In this document: one piece after another, positions 45,335 through 56,194 of the stretch
Numbering within the stretch: the first letter of the stretch is position 1
How the letters are laid out: each line of letters opens with the position of its first letter
DNA from: Vandiemenella viatica
Lineage: Eukaryota > Arthropoda > Insecta > Orthoptera > Morabidae
Assembly: GCA_031002005.1 (NCBI GenBank)
Contig: CM061921.1
Coordinates: 126,758,597 to 126,822,596 of the forward strand
Direction of reading: 5' to 3'
Length of the DNA stretch: 64,000 bases
Made by a program: the position numbers and the translations under genes
Notes under the pieces: model-generated
Databases searched by the model: none
What the model saw: the letters and a program-made list of their open reading frames with translations, nothing else
Told to the model about the DNA's origin: nothing

Positions 45335-46879
45335 TTAGATATGTGTTGGGAATTTATTGATGATATGTATCCTTGAATATCGGACCCCTTTTTGAACAAA
45401 TGACAATGTCTTGTAATTCTTGTGAAGATCATTTTTACTTCTAGTGCCATAATTGTGTATTTTACTATTTGTTTCAAACAAAGTATAATTTGTGACTACA
45501 AAGGATATTAATGTGTATATATACTCAGACACTGATGTTAAAATCCCTAACTTCTTGAACAACTCTCTACATGAAGTTCTATTGCTAACCCCACACATAA
45601 TTCTTATTACACGCTTTTGGGCCCTGAACACTTTGTCTCTATGGGTAGAATTGCCCCAGAATATTATTCCATATGACAATAAGGAGTGAAAATAAGCAAA
45701 TTAAGCTACCTGCCTCATACGGAGAATACCTATAGCTGAAATTGTACGTATTGTAAACGTAGCTGCACCCAATCGCTTTAGTAGGTCAGAAACATGTACT
45801 TTACGATTTAAATTATGATCAATATACAAACCTAGAAATTTCACACTCTCTACCTCTTGAATGGACTGGCCTGCAAATTTTATGTTTATATCTGGTGTTA
45901 ATCTGTGTGATGTACTGAATTGCATATACTGACTTTTATCAAAGTTTAAAGACAAGCCATTAGCTGTAAACCATTTATTAATCAGTTCAAAGACATAATT
46001 TGAAATGTATTCTGCAGATAAATCTGGAGTATTTTTAATTCCTATGTTTGTGTCATCTGCAAATTGGACAAATTTTGAGTTTTTAGATGAAACACAGGGT
46101 AGATCATTTATATATATCAAAAACAATAGTGGCCCCAAAATAGAACCCTGAGGTACACCACACCTGATTAATTTCCACTCAGAAAACAGTGGAACTCTTA
46201 AGGCAGCCTTAAAATTCTCCATTGACACTTTCTGTTTTCTATTTAGAAGGTAAGAACTAAGCCATTTATTAACAATGCCATCTACACCATAATACTTTAG
46301 TTTCTGTATCAGAATTTTATGATCTACACAGTCAAATGCTTTAGATAAGTCACAAAAAATTCCCACAGGAATTAATTTATCATTTATTCCTTCTAAAATA
46401 TTGTCAGTGAATGCAAATATAGCTTGTTCTGTTGAATGACCCTTTTGAAAACCAAATTGTGATTTAGTTAGAATATTATTATTTTCAAGGTGTTCATAAA
46501 CTCTATTGTATATTGCTTTCCCAAAAACTTTGGAGAAGGCTGTTAGTAATGAAATTGGTTGGTAATTTGATATGGCTGCCTTATCTCCCTTTTTATAGAG
46601 TGGTTTAACTACAGCATACTTAAACCTTTCTGGAAAAGTACTCTCAAGTAAAGATATATTAAACAGATAACTTAGAATATTACTTAATTCTGTGGAGCAC
46701 AATTTAATTAATCTGCTGGAAATCCCATCATAACCACTTGAGTATTTGCTCTTAAGAGATCTGATAATTTTTCTTATTTCTTCTGGAGTAGCTAATTTTG
46801 CAGACATAGAGTTAAATTTTTCTTGGAAGCCTGTTTTGACAAAATCCATACTGTGTGTCACTGAGCTATTAGCAGTCAA
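45335..46879 (-). pseudogene. CR1-like LINE RT and C-terminal region
   Basis: The 392-codon frame 45701-46879 contains RT motifs in order: GYDGISSRLIKL, NYQPISLLTAFSK, SQFGFQKGHSTEQAIF, FCDLSKAFDCVDHKILI (motif A), GVPQGSILGPLLFLIYINDL (motif B) and VQFADDTNI (FADD box). The C terminus continues in another frame at 45335-45679 (MSYGIIFWGNSTHRDKVF). The break near 45690-45701 is one frameshift. It is the best-preserved RT in the window after copy B. Confidence 0.85.
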
Positions 46880-47151
46880 TTTATCAGCAACAGATAAAAA
46901 ATGTTTATTAATTGAAAAATTAGATTCTACTGAATTTTCTTTGATAATAATATCATTACTTGTTTGATCACTTTTTTACACTGTCCCATATTGTCTTAAT
47001 TTTATTTTCAGAATCATTAATTTTATGGTTGTAGTACATACTTTTAGATTCCTTAATATCTTTATCAGTATTTTGCAGTACTGTTTGTAATGTGTTTTAA
47101 CATTAGCATTCTCACTGTTCCTAGAGGCAATATACAACTTCCTTTTATTTA

Positions 47152-48951
47152 CCCTTTGACTGCTGACGGCGGATCGTCTATCTGCCGCTCTGAGGCCTGC
47201 TACCTGTGCTAAGTGTTTATTCCTGGGGACGGAGAGGTCCGCGCTGCCCCACACGCTCAGTGCTGTATTTTCCTGGCGACGCACTGTGACATCTCACGGC
47301 TGATACACAATAAATGCTCTCACTACATAGTTTCTCTGCAAATAAATTACTGCAGAATCAAACTGAATCGTTGACCCTATTTTTCGTCACTAATAATTAT
47401 ATCGTGCTTGTAGTTTTTACTTATGTCGAAAGCGGCGTGATTCTTAAATTTACCTCAATAGTTTACTGTTCTTTCTGCCTATCCGTTTATAACAACTGAA
47501 ATTTTCCATAGGTTCCTTACTGTATTAGAGTGTTATTGTTGAAATTTAAAGAGCGAAGAAGATGCTAGAAACATTTTACTTCCACACTTACATACCGCGT
47601 TCAGACCACGACTGCAAAATGAGAGATATTCGAACTCATACAGAGAGCTAAAGGCATCCGATTTTTCCTCGCGCTATTCACGAATATAAAAAGACAATGA
47701 TAATTGTACAAGCAGCCTCCCCCACAAACCAAAATTTGGCTTGCGGAATATCTTTGTAGATGTAGATTCCCAAAAATCTCGATGTTGACAGAATGTTTGC
47801 TGCGCTTTGTAATTACCCGATTATACGTAATTTTGTTTCTTTGATGAAATTTGTTCCACATAAGTACTCAATAGATTTTTCAACATTTCAAAGCAGTGAA
47901 GTGTCTGTCCATTAATGACGTGAGGTGAAATGGGGGGGGGGGGGGGGCGTTCCGACAAAATCTAACGAAACATCACCAGAGTAACAAAAAGCGGTATTTC
48001 GACATAAGTTCACTAAAATCTGGAGTATTTAGAAGAACTTTTCTGGTCCAATATTCGCTAATTTTCAATTTTTTCACGTGAGGTATCAGAAGACAAATAG
48101 CTATGAAACAAAAAATTTCATCATATTCAGTATCTTTCAACTATTCGAGAATGCACTGATTCTGGAGTATTCTCCATAGTGGTTATATAAATTCGATTCT
48201 TTTCATCAGCTATATATTTAATCAGTTCTTCTGTAAAAAATAATATGAAAACTGATAAAATACTTGGCACATTCCGTATTTGACACACATGTCCCGATAG
48301 CGTATCATCAAATGCGTGACTAACTGGACGAAAATCATTTTCTTTCCAGTCAGATTTATCTCTAAGATGTATTTTCTTTGTAGGGGTTTCACTATCACTT
48401 TCTGATTCTTCAGATTCAGAACAACTAACATCTCTTGTTGAAACATGAGACTGCATTGTCACCCCTGCTGATGAGTATGGTTTAGGATTAAAGCTTTCCA
48501 ACTCTATGGAAAAGCTATCACTTCCATCAAAATCAAGTAGTTCATCCTTGGTGTCGCTCCTCGTAAGAATCTCCATGATTTCTTCCTCAATGCACCCACG
48601 ACGTCTTGCCATTTTCTTTATAAAATAAGGGACACAATGAACAATGATGTAATTTCCGTTGAACAGTGAACTGTAGAGAGAGGACTAGGCTGCCAAAAGA
48701 CAAACATTCGGACGATAAGCTAGCGACCAGAACTGCGAAAGGCTGTTCAGAAATGGGGCGTGAAGTCCGCTGTACGACTCAGGTAGCGACGCCTATATAT
48801 TCGTCATCAGCACTCAGGTAGCGGCAGGCGGGTGCGACTTAACTCGTCAACAGCGCTCAGCGGAAAACCGGCGGCTGCGACTAAACTCGTCATTAGCACA
48901 CGGGGGCAGCAGGCAGCATGACGAGTAAACTCGTCAACAGCAGTCAAAGGG
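47152..48951 (-). mobile_element. piggyBac-type element, non-autonomous
   Basis: The ends CCCTTTGACTGCTGACG and (right, reverse complement) CCCTTTGACTGCTGTTGACG are typical of piggyBac terminal repeats. The right flank has TTAA (48952-48955). The left flank reads TTA directly before CCC, so one A of the expected TTAA is lost. The 1.8-kb interior holds a transposase N-terminal ORF (48127-48612) and a 16-base G-run. The catalytic domain is missing, so mobility would need a helper. Confidence 0.85.
48127..48612 (-). CDS. N-terminal piggyBac transposase fragment, intact ORF
   Basis: This 161-codon frame starts MARRRGCIEEEIMEIL, is acidic and Ser-rich in the middle (SESEESESDSETPTKK), and reaches WKENDFRPVSHAFDDTLSG and LFFTEELIKYIADEKNRI. 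That last motif is the N-terminal lipocalin-like region of piggyBac transposases, with the F-x-x-E-L-I pattern. The catalytic Asp domain normally follows but is replaced by about 1 kb of unrelated sequence. An intact frame in a non-autonomous element may be chance or a retained DNA-binding or regulatory fragment. Confidence 0.7.
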   Translation of the reverse strand: MARRRGCIEEEIMEILTRSDTKDELLDFDGSDSFSIELESFNPKPYSSAGVTMQSHVSTRDVSCSESEESESDSETPTKKIHLRDKSDWKENDFRPVSHAFDDTLSGHVCQIRNVPSILSVFILFFTEELIKYIADEKNRIYITTMENTPESVHSRIVERY

Positions 48952-49741
48952 TTAATGCATGATGTTCTAATACCAATAGTTATCCAAGGTTTTTGTTCTT
49001 TTCGAAACGTACAACACTTTTTCAAGGGGAAGCAACTTTCAAAGTAATTTAATACAATGCTACTAAAAATGTTGTATTTTTCATCCACACCTTGAACACT
49101 GTAAACCTGTTCCCAGTTTGTGGTATTGAGGCACTTTCTAAAACAAGTAACTGACTCATCATTTATTACACGCTGATGTTTAAAAACATTACTCACAGTA
49201 CTAGTTCCTATTGAAGTGTTGATGGTTAATAACTGGGAATCGTGATCCGAAAGTCCATTGATGGATGGCTTGATGGTATAACTGTATTTTGAGGTATCTA
49301 GGAAAACACTGTCTATAGCTGAGTGAGTATTATTCATTATTCTAGTTGGAAAATTAACTACTTGAGTTAAATTTAATGAACTGACTAATGATTCTAACAT
49401 GACTTTACAGGGTAAGTTATTTATAAAATCTACATTAAGATCACCACATTAATTTACATACATCCAAATATACTCTGTGTGATGTGAGATGCTGTCAATA
49501 TACAGACAAGTAAATAGCAAATAGATATAAACACAACAAGATGCACTGTCACAAATTAATATGTACAATAGTTATTTCAACTGAATTTTCTCAAACTACT
49601 TGTATTTATTTTGGAGATACCTTTTTAAAAAAGTCTCCTATCGTGTAGCAGAAATTTAAAAAATTCTTTTCCTGAATTTAATATTGTAGATAAATACACC
49701 AAAAGATGTATAATCACAGCATTATGTATACATTAATTATA

Positions 49742-49990
49742 TCAACTGCATTCACAAACGCTGTCTAGGCTTGTTAGGTTTATCGCCGCCAGCACGACCT
49801 CTGCCGGCCAAATGCTGTAAATGCAGTACAGAGGATCAAGGATCACGAAAGGTTGAGCCTGTCGAGGATCCGATATCAAATTTTCCGTTACATAGGGTTG
49901 CCAGCTCTGTTTTACTTGCATCAAGAGTTCTTTAAACTTTTTTTTCTTTTCACGGTAACGATCGAGTGGCAATTCCCTAACATTTGCCAC
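49742..49990 (-). other. 82-codon frame, unidentified
   Basis: The minus-strand frame contains a basic stretch (RYREKKKKFKELLMQVKQSW). It does not match any family I know. Neighbouring frames are closed. It lies between the LINE and a stretch with no features. Confidence 0.25.
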
Positions 49991-51009
49991 TAGTCGTCGC
50001 TGGTAATCAATCCTCGAGCCCCTTATTTCAGAGTTCGCTCTACTTAATCTCTCAGTAGACTAAGTGTGTTATTAAATTACTGGGTGGTGCTGGTGCTCGT
50101 TCCGTTGCGAGGTATCCTCTTTGTAAGTCGACAATTAAAGAAATCCTGTTTGGCATTACTAATCCTTACAGGTTCTTTTGCAATCTGTTCTATAATTGGT
50201 AGCACGTTCTGACGATATGTGTGGCCCCAGGATATCGTCTCTCACGTTGTTTTTACTATCAACTCACAGATGAAATTCAGTTATATACTCTTCTCTTTAA
50301 AATCAGCTGATATTTATTAACACATCTTAATAAATTCAAATAATTACACTTCTCGTTGATACATACATAAATCTCATATAACAATCTACTTCTCCTTGGC
50401 TAAAACAAAACAACACAATTACAGCCCGCCAACTTCAACATAACAAAATATATAAAACTTAAATTTACACATTTTTACAGAGACCACTATACCGTACGGC
50501 CTTGTATTTTAAAAAAAAATGCATTCATATGTTGCTTAAGTTGTAAAAGTATTACTATTATTATTATTATTATTTAAATAACTGATGAAGTGGGACCTCA
50601 CACCGTACAAGTAACTGAGAAATTAAAGAGTGTGGAGTATGTGTCTTCTCCTTGTTGTTATTTTATTCGTGTTGATTTATTATTTTATAAGACTGTATGT
50701 GTTTATTTCAAATAAATTCGGATACTTAAGGATTGAAAGATTGATGTTAACGAAAAAGTAAAAATCAGTGGATTTCACCACATTTCAACATTTCTGTGTT
50801 CAATCATCCAAATATGCTCTCTGCAGAAGGATGAACAGCTGTGATGACTACGTTAGAACGGGGTGTTCTAATATAAAAGGTTTATATTATCCTTGTAATA
50901 ATTTTCTCATTCACCATTCATACGCATATTTAACTATGTATTTTCTGTGTCTGAAGATTGGGTCGTGTAATCCAATTCTAATCAACCTGATCTAATTTAT
51001 TTATTTATT
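49991..51009. other. No recognised gene
   Basis: AT-rich sequence. The pattern CTGATGAAG near 50582 is not followed by GAAA and is not a hammerhead. A (TTA)n stretch lies at 50555-50573. Confidence 0.45.
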
Positions 51010-52130
51010 ATTTATTTATCAATCTTGTTCCATGAATCGCTGCTGAGGAAGGACCTCTGGGATGTGAATCATGTCATGGTTAATACACATACAGTCATAA
51101 TCATAGTTAAAACAATTATACGTTATAAAGACGACTGAAGAGAATAAAAATAACCATTAATTTTTACAACTGAGTTTTGCGAAAGGTCATATTGAATACA
51201 ATTAATTATTTTGTTGAAATTCTTGAATGGAGTAGAAGGAGCCGCCAATAACATAATCTCTCAGATTTTCTTTAAATATATCATTATTATCTGTGAACTG
51301 TTTCATACTCTTGGAATGTTTATTAAACAGATGTATCCCATGGAGGAAAGAAATATATGGAGAGGAAATACCGCATATTCTGTGACGCCGCCTTCAAACT
51401 CTCGGCTGATACTGCGCATGCGCAGCGATGGCGGCGGCCATATTACCTATCCATACAATTGCTATTTGGAAACAGTATATCCCGAAAACTAAGCAAGATA
51501 TCGAAAAATTTTATTCTTTATTTTATATTTGTCTCGTCTTTTTAAATAAGAATCCATCATCAAATTTGACTTTGACCAATTATTTCCTCTGAATTTCAAC
51601 CAAAAATATCTCACATTTGAGACAGAATTTCTCGAAAACTAAGCAGGATATCAAAAATTTTATTCTTAATTTTTTATTTGTCTCATCGAGTTACATAATA
51701 ATCCATCATCAGATTGCGGTGTCACGTTTATCCTGGTCTCTTTGAGGTTTCGCTCATATTCCCCGTGTCTGTATGGATAGGTAATATCGCGGCCACGCCT
51801 CCCCACTCCTCTCCCCCCGGCGTCACTTCAATGCGGGCTGAAGGTCCCATGCGTCGTCTTCATATATTTCTTTCCTCCATGATGTATCCCAGAATAATTA
51901 ACTGCTCTTTGTATTAGTGACAGAGATGTTTGTGTCTTGTGCAAGTTATTTCTGTTTCTTGTATTGAAATTGTGTACCAGTGAATTAGATCTAAACAGTT
52001 GAAAATGTTCTGTGACTAAGCACCTAAGAGAATATGTATACTGAGAAGTCTTTGTAAGAATATTTTGATGGAAAATAGTGGTCTGAACATTTTGATTCAA
52101 TTACGTTGAATTGTTCACATTATTAGTACA
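51010..52130 (-). pseudogene. CR1-like LINE C-terminal region, split by a long-TIR element
   Basis: On the minus strand, 51828-52100 reads LRCLVTEHFQLFRSNSLVHN with FNTRNRNNLHKTQTSLSLIQ, which matches the C-terminal frame of the LINE at 45335-45679. It continues past the long-TIR insertion (51340-51881) near 51240-51330. The 3' end near 51003-51025 has a TAAATAAATAA tail. No RT core is present, so the 5' side is lost. Confidence 0.68.
51340..51881. mobile_element. Long-TIR MITE, MULE-like
   Basis: Inverted termini (ATGGAGGAAAGAAATATATG left; right reverse complement CATGGAGGAAAGAAATATAT) extend with divergence for about 120 bp. They include TTACCTATCCATAC inward of the left end and GTATGGATAGGTAA inward of the right end. 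ATGTATCCC (51331-51339 and 51882-51890) is duplicated; with ambiguous edge bases the duplication could be 9 to 11 bp. Long TIRs and 9-bp duplications fit Mutator-like elements. A 147-bp direct repeat (51480 and 51626) lies between the TIRs. It is non-coding and splits a LINE. Confidence 0.75.
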
Positions 52131-52187
52131 TACTGGTATGTCAGTTGGAATTTCTAATTTCAATAAGTTTTGATCAGCAGAGACGCT

Positions 52188-52423
52188 TTTTTTATCTGCT
52201 TAACGTCTCTCTAACAGCGAGGTCTTTAGAGACGGGAAAGAATGGGGGGCAAGGAATGGGAAGTAATTCGACCATGGCCTATTGAAGGAAGCATCCCAGC
52301 ATTTGCCTGGAGTGTTTTGGGAAACCTTGGAAAACCCAAATCTGGATGCCCGGACGGGGATTCGAACCGCCGTCCTCCCAAATGCGAGGCGAGAACGCTA
52401 GCCGTTACACCACCACGCTCGGT
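52188..52423 (-). mobile_element. tRNA-derived SINE (family 1), copy with 11-bp TSD
   Basis: Target duplication GCAGAGACGCT is at 52177-52187 and 52424-52434. A T-run marks the A-tail. The head is ACCGAGCGTGGTGG and the B-box GGTTCGAATCC is intact. Confidence 0.92.
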
Positions 52424-52460
52424 GCAGAGACGCTAATTTCCTTTGGACATCTTACTACAT

Positions 52461-53545
52461 CTATTTTACCCACCCAAAAAAAGGCCGCGACTTAACATCA
52501 CTTATAACAGGAATAGCTCTTTCACTCACCTGGCATCCCCTGATCTCATCAGCAATAAGAAGCGAAAGCTTCCATTTACCTATGAAATTAAGATGGAGTC
52601 CATGGCGAGTATAACTTTCCCTAACAATGCAGGCAACATCTATCAAACCAATGTGTGAATTTGCTGGCTGCCAGAGAATCCTTTCCAACGATGCATTTTT
52701 ATGCCTCATATTATGCACATTTAGGGTTTATCATAACGCTCAAACAAACCCACAAATCCCTCATTCGTCTGACGTGTGTTCCTGTAAATGTGAGCAATGT
52801 CTTCCTGAACTGAATAATTGAAGTCCTTATCAAGATTATTTCCTGGTCCCCCGCAATTGCAATACAATCTTCCTCTGAAAAATCTTTCCCTAGGTCTTCC
52901 ACATTTGCTACTATACTTAAAAGATCTGCATTAGGTTTGAATATACTGCAGACTTCATAATCTGGCTCCAAGTCAGACTGAACCATCTCACTGATTCCCC
53001 TGCCATGACTGCTTTCAGGTAACAGCACCTTCCTACGTTTACTTCTAGATACCCCCTGAAAAGTTCTCCCAATTACTTTACAAGATCCCAGATCGTTCAG
53101 TCCAACCTGACGGTCCTCAAAGTCACCATCTAGATCCTCCAATATCCGAAACACATTGGATGTCTCCAGCTGGAAACCATCAGACAGCCAGCGTCTCCTA
53201 CCTCTCCTGCCAGAGTTGACTTCTTTCCGCTCGCTCTTCTGCCTAAGCCTAAGAACAGAGTTCTCTGCCTTCAGGCCCTATAAATTCCTCTTTGCTGATG
53301 CCAGATCTGATTGGAGCTTCAGAATCTGCTGCTCTTTATCATTAATTCTGCAGGAGCGACAGTTCCAGGCAATACGGACTCAAGAGTCACTGTTAGCAAC
53401 ATCACTGCAACCCCAGTGAAACCAGCGCCCTCAGTCCCGGCTCGTCACTCCTTCTCTTACGAATCTTCGGCAATTTCCACACTTAGTATCCATTATGATA
53501 CTTTCAGAAAAACTTACGAGAAAAAACTTTAAAATGTTACTTTTT
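52461..53545 (-). pseudogene. LINE ORF1 with SGNH-esterase-like C terminus
   Basis: On the minus strand the frame opens near 53545 with a CxxC pair (MDTKCGNCRRFV) and continues in broken frames through 52711-53154. There, GKDFSEEDCIAIAGDQEIIL holds the place of the GGTND block of SGNH esterases, altered to GDQEI. The next frame (52461-52718) has RESYTRHGLHLNFIGKWKLS, the C-terminal catalytic Asp-x-x-His region, here HGLHLN. The order fits esterase-bearing ORF1 of CR1-like LINEs. The mariner-type element at 53561-54881 lies immediately 5' of it. Confidence 0.62.
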
Positions 53546-53560
53546 AGTTAACTACTTGTA

Positions 53561-54881
53561 CAGGGTGGAGCGCGGTAAGTTGCTGATTTGGGAATGAAAT
53601 AAAAAAATAATGAACACTTAGAATTATACATTTTTATTTTTCTCATGTTGGACAATAATGGAAGTTACTAATTACATGGTTTAAACAATATATCTGGCAA
53701 ATGTCTACCTTCACAATCCACACACTGCCGTAATTGTTTTCTGAAGTTCTCGTGCACTCTTTCAAGCATGTCTTCTGGTATTCTTGCAATTTCAGCCTCA
53801 ATATTTTTCTGTAGCTCTTCCAGGTTGTTGGGACGATTACAATACACCTTTGAGTTCAGGTAACCACAAAGAAAAAAATTGCATGGGGCTAAGTCCGGTG
53901 ATCGTGCGGGCCAGTTGAGATCCCCCATCCGAGAGATGAGTCTTCCAGGAAACATTTGCCTCAAAAAATTCATGGCGATGCCCGCTGTGTGTGCAGTGGC
54001 ACCATCTTGTTGAAACCAGGTATCCTGTAATTGCATTTCCTCGAAAGCCGGCTGGAAAAACTCTTGCACCATAGTTAAGTAACGATCCGAATTCACAGTT
54101 ATAGCACGACGATTTTCCTGGAAAAAGTAAGGGCCAATGATGCCTACTCGTGATATGGCGCACCACACAGTGACGCGATCTGAGTGCAGGAGTCTCTGGT
54201 GAATTTGCCTGGGGTTCGTGTCACTCCAGTACCGCATATTCTGTTTATTTACACACCCACTGAGGTGAAAATGTGCCTCATCAGAAAAAAACACATTTGC
54301 GTCACATGGTATGGTTGCAAGCATGTCTTCACAAGACTGTCTTCGTGTTACATAATCCCGTACTGACAATTGCTGGACCACGCACATTTTATACGGGTGA
54401 AAATTCAGTTAATTATGAAGAATCCTGTGGAGAGAACGTCTTGAAATGCCGAGAGCAAGTGCCTGTTTCCGAGCTGAGCGTTTTGGAAATTGAAGTACTG
54501 CTGCTCTAACTCGTTCGACATTTTGTGGTGTTGTAACGCTTCTCTCAGGTCCTCTTCGTACAGTTGACACATTCCCTGATGTTCTGTATGCAGTTACCCA
54601 ATTTAAAATTGATTGTCGTCCAGGAACACGTTCGCGTGGGGGTAATGCAAAACGCAAACGAAAAGCACGCTGCACTACAATGATCGAGTGGGAGTTCGAG
54701 AAATACACTTCAACACAAAAAGAGCGCTCCTCACGTGTCCACTGCATTATCGCAACTTAACAACAATTGAATACAAACCTCCCATCGGCAACAATAAACC
54801 AAGGCCTCTCTCTCTTCTATTTGAGCAACAATGCCGCCACAACGTGTGTTCTAAAAAAGCAATTTACCGTGCTCCACCCTG
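53561..54881 (-). mobile_element. Mariner-type element, 1.3 kb, nearly intact
   Basis: The ends CAGGGTGGAGCGCGGTAAGT and (right, reverse complement) CAGGGTGGAGCACGGTAAAT are inverted repeats bordered by TA (53559-53560 and 54882-54883). One transposase frame occupies most of the minus strand. The element carries only one in-frame stop in the transposase. Confidence 0.88.
53668..54747 (-). pseudogene. Mariner-type transposase with one in-frame stop
   Basis: The frame would be 359 codons if the TAA at 54409-54411 were sense. The N-terminal part (112 codons) starts MQWTREERSFCVEVYF, a helix-turn-helix of the DUF4817 kind, with a second HTH ending RSARKQALALGISRRSLHRI. The catalytic part has VFFSDEAHFHL, WFQQDGATAHT and WPARSPDLAPCNFFL; I count 36 residues between the second and third Asp. 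The codons around the stop read HN-stop-LNFHPYKM, so one or two substitutions are the only damage. Both halves are in the same frame. Confidence 0.88.
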
Positions 54882-54883
54882 TA

Positions 54884-56194
54884 TATCAGCTGCCAAAGAA
54901 AAGTAAAAGTATGCTTCTAAGAAAATCACTCGAAACTTTTCCGTAATTTGAATTACAATAGTTATCAACTACAAGAATTGCAACAAAGCAACACAAATGA
55001 TATCAAAAGATTTTTTTAAACAATTACAATGAAATTTAACACCCTGGAACTCTGATTCAGACCTAACCTCAAAGTAAACAAATAAATTCGGTTTACACTG
55101 TAGTGATTTTCTACTAAACGGTTCACTATCACTTAAGAACTTCACAATCTACTTGAAAACAAAAACAAAACAAAAAATGCTTTTGAAACAAACTTACAAT
55201 GAAATTCTGTTTCCCTATAACAGGAATATTGCTACTAGATGTTAATCCCAGATGTAAGAAAAAGTCACCGAACACTGAATCTACAATTTATAACAAATAA
55301 AACGGATCATAATACTCACACTACTAGAATATGATATTTTTCATCGTTTTAACTAGCCTATGAGATAAAATTTAACTTTTTTAACTACAAAACACTCAAA
55401 TTATTACCCCAAAACACGAACATCATCGCGCGCAAACAAATATATACGCCTCTTGTCCTCCAAATATAAAACTAAAACTTGAATTTCATAAATACATTAG
55501 AGCGAATGTTACTAGAGACAAGATGGACGAAGTTCATCTAACGACGACGATGAAGAAGACACTTTACTTCCTAGGTGGATATTTAGAGCTAAAAAATACC
55601 CTTAGGTGTTTGGAACTACTACAGTACAAGCGCTGCACGCGAACGGCTTTTCAGCGGTGCTGGTTTCATCGTTTCAGAAAAGCAAAACCATCTTTCTCCG
55701 GATCATATTGTTAATCTTTTCATTGTTTACAGTCACGTATGAGAGTGATATGAGTTATGTAGTTAAAGTGCGTTCAATGGCGTATATTGATATTAAAACT
55801 TAAAAGACGTCACAGATATTTGAAGCCTCCATATAAATCATAATGTTCTAAATGTGGATATAAGATATATTTTAAGTATGTGAGTAACTGCAGATAACTT
55901 ATTTATGTTATGGTTTTCATTACATTGTGACCTGATTTCACAGCTTGCAATACTTTCGTTACATAGGTTTATCACACACATACACCTTACGCATCATATC
56001 TACGACGGCTCAGTTGATAGAACATACCCAATCAGGGCCGGTGCTAGGATTCTCGGGTCCAGGGTAAGCGTTCTTAGCAGTGATGTAACCAGTTGGGGGA
56101 CGTGGCAAATTCATCGGATGGGTACCTCTCTCAGGCCAAATATGCAACATTTTTTTTTTAATTCACACGAACTGCTGTGAAGGACCCTTGTGAC
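54884..56194. other. No clear gene; LINE-associated flank
   Basis: The first part continues the LINE 5' side interrupted by the mariner-type element. A single CAGGGCCGGTGCTAGGATTC near 56034 resembles one hAT end, but no partner was found. Confidence 0.4.

Larger units (their letters stand above)
44928..49460 (-). mobile_element. CR1-like LINE, split by a piggyBac element
   Basis: This minus-strand LINE starts at the endonuclease (CGDLNVDFINN near 49440) and ends with a (TGTAT)n-type tail near 44930-44945 (ACAAT units on the plus strand). The piggyBac-type element at 47152-48951 interrupts it. Reading across the junction joins IGIRTSCI to KRKLYIASRNSE without loss. Its 3' UTR has 66-bp tandem units. 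The 5' side is truncated. Confidence 0.82.

Noticed and set aside
49742..49990. 82-codon minus-strand frame as a host gene
   Set aside because: No homology recognised and no coding context around it; kept only as an unidentified frame.
50582..50605. Second CTGATGA hammerhead-like motif
   Set aside because: No GAAA follows at the needed spacing, and no flanking stem exists.
53156..53532. Plus-strand frames of 87 and 73 codons
   Set aside because: They are antisense to the LINE ORF1 relic at 52461-53545.
56030..56160. hAT element starting CAGGGCCGGTGC
   Set aside because: Only one end is visible; no partner terminus or 8-bp duplication was found.
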